A program made the position numbers and the translations under genes. Below, piece by piece: positions 59,701 to 64,000 of a stretch of 64,000 nt of DNA. This DNA comes from Volvox africanus. Its lineage: Eukaryota > Chlorophyta > Chlorophyceae > Chlamydomonadales > Volvocaceae. The stretch spans positions 1 through 64,000 of the forward strand of contig BSDZ01000033.1 in assembly GCA_030268105.1 (NCBI GenBank), in the 5' to 3' direction. Every line of letters starts with the position of its first letter. Within the stretch, counting starts at the first letter, position 1. The notes under the pieces are model-generated. The model was not told the origin of the DNA. It saw only the letters and a list, made by a program, of their open reading frames with translations, and did not search any database.

Positions 59701-60809
59701 GGGAAAGTGTTTCCATGGACTTCGTAGTCGCGCTGCCCAAAACTGAGGGGGGATATGATGCGGTGTTCGTAATGGTCGATCGTCTGACTAAGATGGTTCA
59801 CCTAGCACCATGCACATCATCCTGCACGGCTGAGCAAACCGCACGTTTGTTTTTCGATAATGTGGTTCGGTTACACGGGATTCCCAAAAATGTGATCTCG
59901 GACCGCGGTGGACAGTTCACGTCTAAGTTTTGGGAAGCGCTCTGCAAACTAGTTGGCATGCGCGTCAACCTGAGCACGGCGTATCACCCGCAGACTGATG
60001 GTCAAACCGAACGCACAAACCGCACGTTGGGTGATATGTTGCGCAATTATGCTGGTCGCACACCACTCGTCTGGGATACGTATTTGACTGCGGCAGAATT
60101 CGCGCTTAACAATGCTGTTAACCGCTCTACAGGCAAAAGTCCGTTCTTTCTTAACTACGGGTTTCATCCCGCGCTACCCGTGTGGCGTGAGTTGGAAGTG
60201 AACGTGCCTGCTGCTAAACTTTTTGCCAAGTCTTTTATGTCCCGAATCACAGACGCGAAGTCGTGTTTGGACGCGGCGCAGCAACGAACGACGGAATACT
60301 ATAACAAATCTAAGCAGGATGTGACGTTTTCGGAAGGGCAACTCGTGTTGCTAAGCACCAAGAACTTGCGTTCCTTGGCCGACGGATCCCGAAAACTCTT
60401 ACCCCGCTGGATTGGTCCGTATCCTGTCGTGCGCATGGTCGGGAATGTGGCTGTGCAGCTTGCATTGCCCACTGATATGACCATTCACCCCACGTTTCAC
60501 GTATCGCTTGTTCGTCCGTATCGTAGTACGGAACCCGTCCCTGAGCCTGCTAACGCCCCCGCAGCGATAGAACCAGTTCCCGAGACCTGGATCGCTGGTA
60601 AACAGAAGTTTTACGATGTGGAGCGGGTGTTAGATTATCGCGCGCGTCGTGTGGGCCGACACCGACGTAAGCGAACAGTACACGAGTACTTGGTTAAGTG
60701 GACAGGGTATACCGACGAGCACAACTCATGGGAACCGGTACGCAACTTCTCACAGGACATGAAACCCCTGCTCGAAGAAGCCCGCAAACGTGCCACGCAA
60801 GCCCAATGA
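56748..60809 (+). CDS. pol: Pol polyprotein (protease, RT, RNase H, integrase, chromodomain), family B
   Basis: Open for 1,353 codons directly after the gag TAG, no stop or shift. Residues 1-190 form a linker of unknown fold conserved in family A. Protease has DTGA at residue 213 (57384). Reverse transcriptase has [46 protein letters not shown] and catalytic YLDD at residue 575 (58470). RNase H shows SDAS, GEQELL, TDHKPL and ADALSR. Integrase has a zinc finger ([18 protein letters not shown]) and the DD35E triad at residues 991, 1052 and 1088, then a GPY/F module ([25 protein letters not shown]). The C-terminus is a chromodomain ([30 protein letters not shown]), which in chromoviruses guides insertion to particular chromatin. 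No methionine is needed if made by readthrough. Confidence 0.96.
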   Translation, partial: GLARVPAEGAPPGISELTRGRWSSLRPAVKALLPCVLGHIERVIARRITLDGRTGLLCFDPLCNLFTPRRPLSSIDLSNHVVLFIPSSLREMSEQLAIYRRCRRQYPGTAACVLLPAFCRRKAEALLRGMRHVHRFEPGTVLFNGVDREGTLAPWPHLSYSVDVWYEAPDGGAVGYGPALSALTLSAGQSLVDNRVPVVQIGLNGRTLKALVDTGASDDFISVAEVNALGLSPESPDCPQVTLADGGKHPIVGRITLSLSLGPLRVVTRPYVLQGLAETAPYIMGSSTLRQYRARIDMETATLHMCKGTLSIKVPFLSFEHVTPKEGETEAVPMVNFAVTAMAARIEPELVGRKEAVRLLRKGAHGLLLRPRVSCCVTTAQISVDPEVEALLSQYEDVFKDIPGLPPMRPVDHTIPLMPGAQPTARPMYRLSPLELDEVKRQVTDLLAKGMIRPSTSPYSAPILFVGKKDGTLRMCIDYRGLNANTVKNRYPLPRVDDLLDKLKGSAYFSSIDLQQGYNQIRIAASDIPKTAFRTPFGHFEYTVLSFGLTNAPATFQAVMDRMFRPFIDRFVVCYLDDILVYSKTREEHLEHLRLVLDVMRREQLFAKRAKCFWAQPQVEYLGHIVSATGVKMDPRKVAVVRDWPAPQNLTELRKFLGLTNYFRKFIEKYSIIAAPLTNLTRKGVFVSLESWTSQCQRAFEELKRIVAEDVTLAFPDYSLPFRVEVVSDASIFGSGAVLLQEGRPIAFTSKKFSGAEIRYTTGEQELLAVLHALKEWRCYLEGRPFTLKTDHKPLTFLQSVPTLNRRQARWMEYLARFNCTWEYISGKLNIADALSRHPSLHSAILAAPVVRPRSEEVPIATDLAERLKVAYNADAWFADPANVENLRKQNGLWLRTEGAATQIVVPNDDALRYDILARFHEDPLAGHPGSKRLIDLVQRSFWWPRLAKDAANFVQTCSLCQRNKALSGKGHGLLQPLPVPDAPWESVSMDFVVALPKTEGGYDAVFVMVDRLTKMVHLAPCTSSCTAEQTARLFFDNVVRLHGIPKNVISDRGGQFTSKFWEALCKLVGMRVNLSTAYHPQTDGQTERTNRTLGDMLRNYAGRTPLVWDTYLTAAEFALNNAVNRSTGKSPFFLNYGFHPALPVWRELEVNVPAAKLFAKSFMSRITDAKSCLDAAQQRTTEYYNKSKQDVTFSEGQLVLLSTKNLRSLADGSRKLLPRWIGPYPVVRMVGNVAVQLALPTDMTIHPTFHVSLVRPYRSTEPVPEPANAPAAIEPVPETWIAGKQKFYDVERVLDYRARRVGRHRRKRTVHEYLVKWTGYTDEHNSWEPVRNFSQDMKPLLEEARKRATQAQ

Positions 60810-60853
60810 TCCCTGCAGTTGATGCTGTATGATGCAGCGAGGACGCTGCATAC

Positions 60854-60868
60854 GGGAGGGGGGATAAT
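60854..60868 (+). promoter_or_regulatory. B2 polypurine tract
   Basis: GGGAGGGGGGATAAT abuts the 3' LTR start TGTTGTGC at 60869. It is nearly the same as the family A tract. Confidence 0.87.
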
Positions 60869-61691
60869 TGTTGTGCTACGGTTCATTTCCCGCCGACGCG
60901 TAGGTCGACGCGATCCTACGAGGCGAAGTGCTTTTGTGATGAACGCATTGCATATGAATGAATCTGCATGATATAAATGTATTCGTGTACATTTATATAT
61001 GCATTTGGCATGTTGTCATTATCCATCGCGACATCGCATCATGGCAAATCCGCCTAGCATGCATGAATAACCGAAGCATTAAAGTGCGCATTATGCTCGT
61101 GCTACAAACGATAAGTAATATTATCTGATATAATATTACTTCATTAAAGCACACGTTGAGAGCGCCGCACTCGTCGCGATACATGCCCTGCAACCGGATA
61201 TCGTTATCCGGACCCTTGCATCATGCGAATGCCGGAAAGGCTTATACGTTGTTATACGTAGACATCGCCTAGACGCAGTAGGGTTGTCACATCTAGGATC
61301 GGCCTCCTGATGTGAATCGTACGGCATTGCGATGCTGCGAGTATAACAGATGCGAGGATGGCTAAGCTAGACAAGACATTCGATACCGGAGAACACTTGT
61401 GTGTTCTACATTACTATTACTATACGATATTCTACTTAGCCCGAGCTAAGCCTGAACTTCGCTAATCACCGCCGCGTGATGATTGCTTGCTTCCGGCGCT
61501 GACGGCGATTTCGTCCATTGCATCATTCTGATCCGTAAGACTGTAAGTTATATCTCTCTTCGTCTTGAAGTCTTCCGCTGTCTCTGTTTGCTCTCGCTTG
61601 CCTTGCTGTACTTGCAAGTGCTCGCGCATCGGTGTCGATAGTCTCCAGACGTGCAGATACTTATGAGCAAACGCGAACGAGAGGTACAACA
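60869..61691 (+). repeat. Intact B2 3' LTR
   Basis: 823 bp, followed by the GAATC duplication and the interrupted A-R leader. It differs by eye at only two places from the B2 LTR of array copy 1 (CTCGCGC for CTCACGC; GGATGG for GGACGG), so it keeps the original B2 sequence better than the element's own 5' LTR. Confidence 0.93.
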
Positions 61692-61737
61692 GAATCATGA
61701 TGGTTGCATTGTCCCTCATCGGAAGTAGGTTCTCGCG

Positions 61738-62101
61738 ATGGCAATCGACGACGACACTCGCCGCAGCCCTTTAGACACCTTCGCAGAGGATCTCGAGCGC
61801 GCTGTTCTGGACGCCGCCGCTTCTGGTTTGTGAATTTAGACACCTGCTGATAAATAGTTGCTGCATTCTCGTTGCGAATCTGGCACTGTGAGTTGCAGGT
61901 GAACGTACGCCAACACTGAATGCGGTATTGGCTGGACAATATTTGAACGAGGAACAAATCAAGGCTTTGATCCAGAAAACTACTGAAATAAAGGACAACC
62001 TGACGGACTATATTGCTTATCTCCTTGGTCTACTTGGGAGCTCTGTCGGTATGCGAATAGTCACAAATTCCTCTTACGTTACGTTGCTCTCAGGTTTATA
62101 G
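61738..62101 (+). CDS. Family A leader protein in A-R, probably spliced (exons 61738-61825 and 61899-62101)
   Basis: Nearly identical to 14639-15002: same exon 1, 73-nt GT-AG gap and second segment ending at TAG 62099-62101. Differences are single bases outside the conserved motifs. The B2 insertion lies 42 bp upstream of its ATG. Confidence 0.58.
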
Positions 62102-62135
62102 TAAATTCCTGTCTGCCCGAATAAGCTCGTGCTTC

Positions 62136-63374
62136 ATGTCGGGACGTGAAGATAGTTCCTATCTGGGCACCGCCAGCCAGCCCGATGGCGGCCTCGCTAC
62201 TATAACTGCTTTTGCTGATCCCGATACTGTTGGGACTCGTCTTATGTCTGATCCTACCGTCCTTCAGACCCCTTCGCATTTGATTGTACCACTGTCGGCA
62301 GCGGCTACAACAAGTGAGGGAGTCGGAGTACAACAGGCCCCGGTAACACCCGCGGTTCAAGAACCCGTCGGAATACCGGAGGTAATGAAGTTGACTATCC
62401 CCGTGCCTAAGCTCAATATTTCCGCTGACGAAAAGGCAAAGATTTCAGGACATAGCGTCGCGGCTAGGACACGGGCTTACGTTCGTGATGCTAGGCAGTA
62501 TTTGCAAGCGGTGCACGGCGGGGGATGCGACTCCATTAAATGCCTGTTTGTCGGGAATACCCTCAAGGGTGTTGCCAAGGACTGGTATGATGAATGGACA
62601 ACCGCTAGGGGCAAGTATACGTTTGATAACTTGATTGATGCTCTCCTCACTCGCTTTGCTACGGAAGTTCGCTCACGTGGCAACGAGGCTCGTAAGACGC
62701 TGGCACAAGGCACGTACCACATGCATCCACATGAAACTGTTCCTGCTTATCAGTCCCGCTTCGAGGCGCTGATAACACCTATTGTTAACTTTCCTGAAGA
62801 GGATCGTATCTTTTGGTTCCATCGCGGTCTTACTGAATCCCTTGCACGATGGTGCGCCACTGACCTTAGCGGAATTCCTTTCCAATCTTATGATGCCTTG
62901 GTAGCTTTTGCTAGAGGTGCAGAAGTTAGACATTTGGCGGGCAAGGACGTTAAACAATTTAACCCTCGCGTTCACGTGATGCGAGCGCAGGAACTGCCTT
63001 CGGAGTTGACGCCGAAGGACCAGGGTCCTGACCGCCAACGCCCCGCGGCAACCATGCATACCGTTCGTAAGGAAAGGCGGTATGACAATCACGGACGCCA
63101 CAACCCAAGTAATCGTGGGTCTGTGGGAGCTGGGCCGAGCTCTGGCCATGCTAAAGGCAAACGAAGAGGGAGCACGCCATCTGTAGCTGCAATGCAGAAC
63201 GCGGCTCCTAGTGTTAAGAAACCCCGGACAGATGATCCGTACATGCAAAAGTGGGAGTGCCGACGCTCGGAGTTTGACCGTTGGAAGTTTGCTAATCTTT
63301 GTTTGCGGTGTGCGGGAGAACACCCTACCCGCGAGTGCCCCCTTTTGCCACCTTTCGTACCGAAGACGACCTAG
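62136..63374 (+). CDS. gag: Gag polyprotein of A-R, 412 aa
   Basis: Open throughout, with the capsid-like region and zinc knuckle CLRCAGEHPTREC. It differs from A-L gag at a handful of residues, for example VMRAQ for AMQAQ and FHRGL for FHHGL. In the second case the A-R form matches the arginine of family B (FRRGL), so the A-L histidine looks derived. It ends in TAG, with pol following in frame. Confidence 0.93.
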   Translation: MSGREDSSYLGTASQPDGGLATITAFADPDTVGTRLMSDPTVLQTPSHLIVPLSAAATTSEGVGVQQAPVTPAVQEPVGIPEVMKLTIPVPKLNISADEKAKISGHSVAARTRAYVRDARQYLQAVHGGGCDSIKCLFVGNTLKGVAKDWYDEWTTARGKYTFDNLIDALLTRFATEVRSRGNEARKTLAQGTYHMHPHETVPAYQSRFEALITPIVNFPEEDRIFWFHRGLTESLARWCATDLSGIPFQSYDALVAFARGAEVRHLAGKDVKQFNPRVHVMRAQELPSELTPKDQGPDRQRPAATMHTVRKERRYDNHGRHNPSNRGSVGAGPSSGHAKGKRRGSTPSVAAMQNAAPSVKKPRTDDPYMQKWECRRSEFDRWKFANLCLRCAGEHPTRECPLLPPFVPKTT

Positions 63375-63413
63375 GAAGTTGCCCGGGATGTGGAGGAAGG
63401 GACTTCTCCCGGG
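63372..63413 (+). promoter_or_regulatory. Putative UAG readthrough signal, A-R
   Basis: TAG, 7-nt spacer GAAGTTG, then CCCGGGA (63382-63388) paired with TCCCGGG (63407-63413), a perfect 7-bp stem. In A-L one base differs and the stem is 5 bp with the spacer one base longer. Confidence 0.55.
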
Positions 63414-64000
63414 ATAGAAGAAGGTGAATGTGGCCGCTGGCCGTCGTTACGCCCCACAGTGAGGGCCCTTTTACCTGCTGTTTTCAGACAAATGGAGCGG
63501 GCTATCGAGTGACGTTTTTCGCTCGACGGGCGCACGGGACTAAACCACTTCGACCCGTTGTGTAATTTATTTGCGCCGCGTTGCCTTCTTTCTTCCCTCG
63601 ATTTATCGGGCCACACTTCTCTACTAATCCCTTCATCTTTCCGTGAGCTGTGCGAACAGCTTGCCAGGTACAAGAAGTACCGCCGTCGAAATCCGGACAC
63701 TGCAGCTTGCATATTAATTCCCTCTTTTTGCCAACGTAAAGTGGCGTCTTTGTGGGAAGGTATGCAATGTGTCCTCCGATTCGATTGGGCACTGCTCTGT
63801 TTAACGGTGTGGATGTGACGAGCAAACCGACGATGTTGTCTAAACTACCTTACGCTGCTGAAGTGTGGTTTGAGGCTCCTCTTTTGAGTCCTACCAGGTT
63901 CGAGCCTGCTATAGGATCCCTTTTATTGTCTGCGGAGTCGACTCCGACAGGGAATCACGTCCCTATTATCGAGATCGGCCTCGGAGGTCGACTGGTGAAG
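63375..64000 (+). pseudogene. pol: Pol of A-R, 5' part, cut by the window end
   Basis: Carries the same in-frame TGA (about 63510) and the same one-base loss (about 63787) as A-L, then the protease region up to GLGGRLVK just before the DTGA motif. Sharing two lesions means A-L and A-R descend from an already broken copy, either by segmental duplication or by mobilisation with helper proteins. Confidence 0.88.

Larger units (their letters stand above)
54223..61691 (+). mobile_element. Element B2: full-length family B chromovirus, apparently intact
   Basis: 7,469 bp with two 823-bp LTRs (TGTTGTGC to GGTACAACA), 5-bp duplications GAATC at 54218-54222 and 61692-61696, primer-binding site, leader, open gag, UAG, open pol with all catalytic residues, and a purine tract. 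It is the only copy here able to encode a whole Gag-Pol and so a possible helper for the defective copies. By eye its LTRs differ at about eight sites, four of them clustered in what looks like a conversion tract. Confidence 0.95.
26528..64000 (+). mobile_element. Element A-R: second family A element, split by family B and running off the window
   Basis: After the shared LTR, 27 bp of A leader including PBS TGGTATCGAGAC are present, ending GAATC before the B2 LTR at 26555. The leader resumes at 61692 with the duplicated GAATC, then leader ORF, gag and pol follow to the window end. Everything between is B2 plus the expanded array. The 27-bp stub recurs at 35751, 44974 and 54196. A-R carries the same TGA and pol frameshift as A-L. 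Confidence 0.85.

Noticed and set aside
56841..60809. Pol starting at TTG 56841
   Set aside because: The frame is open back to the gag TAG with no ATG at its beginning, so readthrough explains expression better than initiation at TTG.
19056..61691. Independent insertions of many family B copies
   Set aside because: Identical junctions, deletions and an exact 9,223-bp period show duplication of a block. Only two insertion events (GGCAG and GAATC) are needed.
13757..64000. An envelope-like gene downstream of pol
   Set aside because: Pol ends 59 bp before the B2 3' LTR and there is no room for another ORF in A either.

Overview
This is eukaryotic, non-genic, repeat-built DNA. It holds a G/C-rich tandem satellite followed by nested Ty3/gypsy-type LTR retrotransposons with a C-terminal chromodomain (chromovirus organisation). 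No rRNA, tRNA or ordinary host gene was recognised. The host lineage cannot be fixed from the sequence; an alga or other protist is a guess only. A large satellite beside nested chromoviruses would suit a centromere-proximal or other heterochromatic region (inference).

Layout. (1) 1-13756: about 83 head-to-tail monomers of 160-164 bp, nearly identical, with a degenerate right edge from about 13069. (2) 13757-26527: a family A element (A-L) with a full 814-bp 5' LTR, leader, intact gag, a pol broken by stops and frameshifts, and a shortened 325-bp 3' LTR. A defective family B element (B1, 19056-24858) sits inside its pol, flanked by a 5-bp duplication GGCAG. (3) The shortened A LTR is followed directly by the primer-binding site and leader of a second A element (A-R). 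A second B element (B2) was inserted there with a 5-bp duplication GAATC. (4) About 19490-56155: a composite unit of 9,223 bp is repeated in tandem almost four times. Each unit holds B1 internal, truncated B1 LTR, the 3' half of A pol, the short A LTR, the A leader stub, the B2 LTR, part of B2 gag, and a hybrid B2/B1 LTR. (5) 54223-61691: the last B2 copy is full length (7,469 bp) with 823-bp LTRs, 5-bp duplications, open gag and an open pol. (6) 61692-64000: A-R resumes with leader, gag and the start of pol, running off the window.

Expression logic. In both families gag and pol lie in the same frame, separated by a single UAG. A short GC stem begins 7-8 nt downstream and is kept by different base pairs in the different copies, pointing to stop-codon readthrough as the route to Gag-Pol. 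Upstream of gag both families carry a small leader ORF of 30 conserved codons that can be joined in frame, through a 71-73 nt GT-AG intron-like gap, to a second conserved segment. These two traits are the strongest candidates for something undescribed.

History inferred from the sequence: A elements next to the satellite, then B insertions, then an exchange between B LTRs that made a tandem duplication, a gag-to-LTR deletion, and amplification of the 9.2-kb composite into a young macrosatellite.
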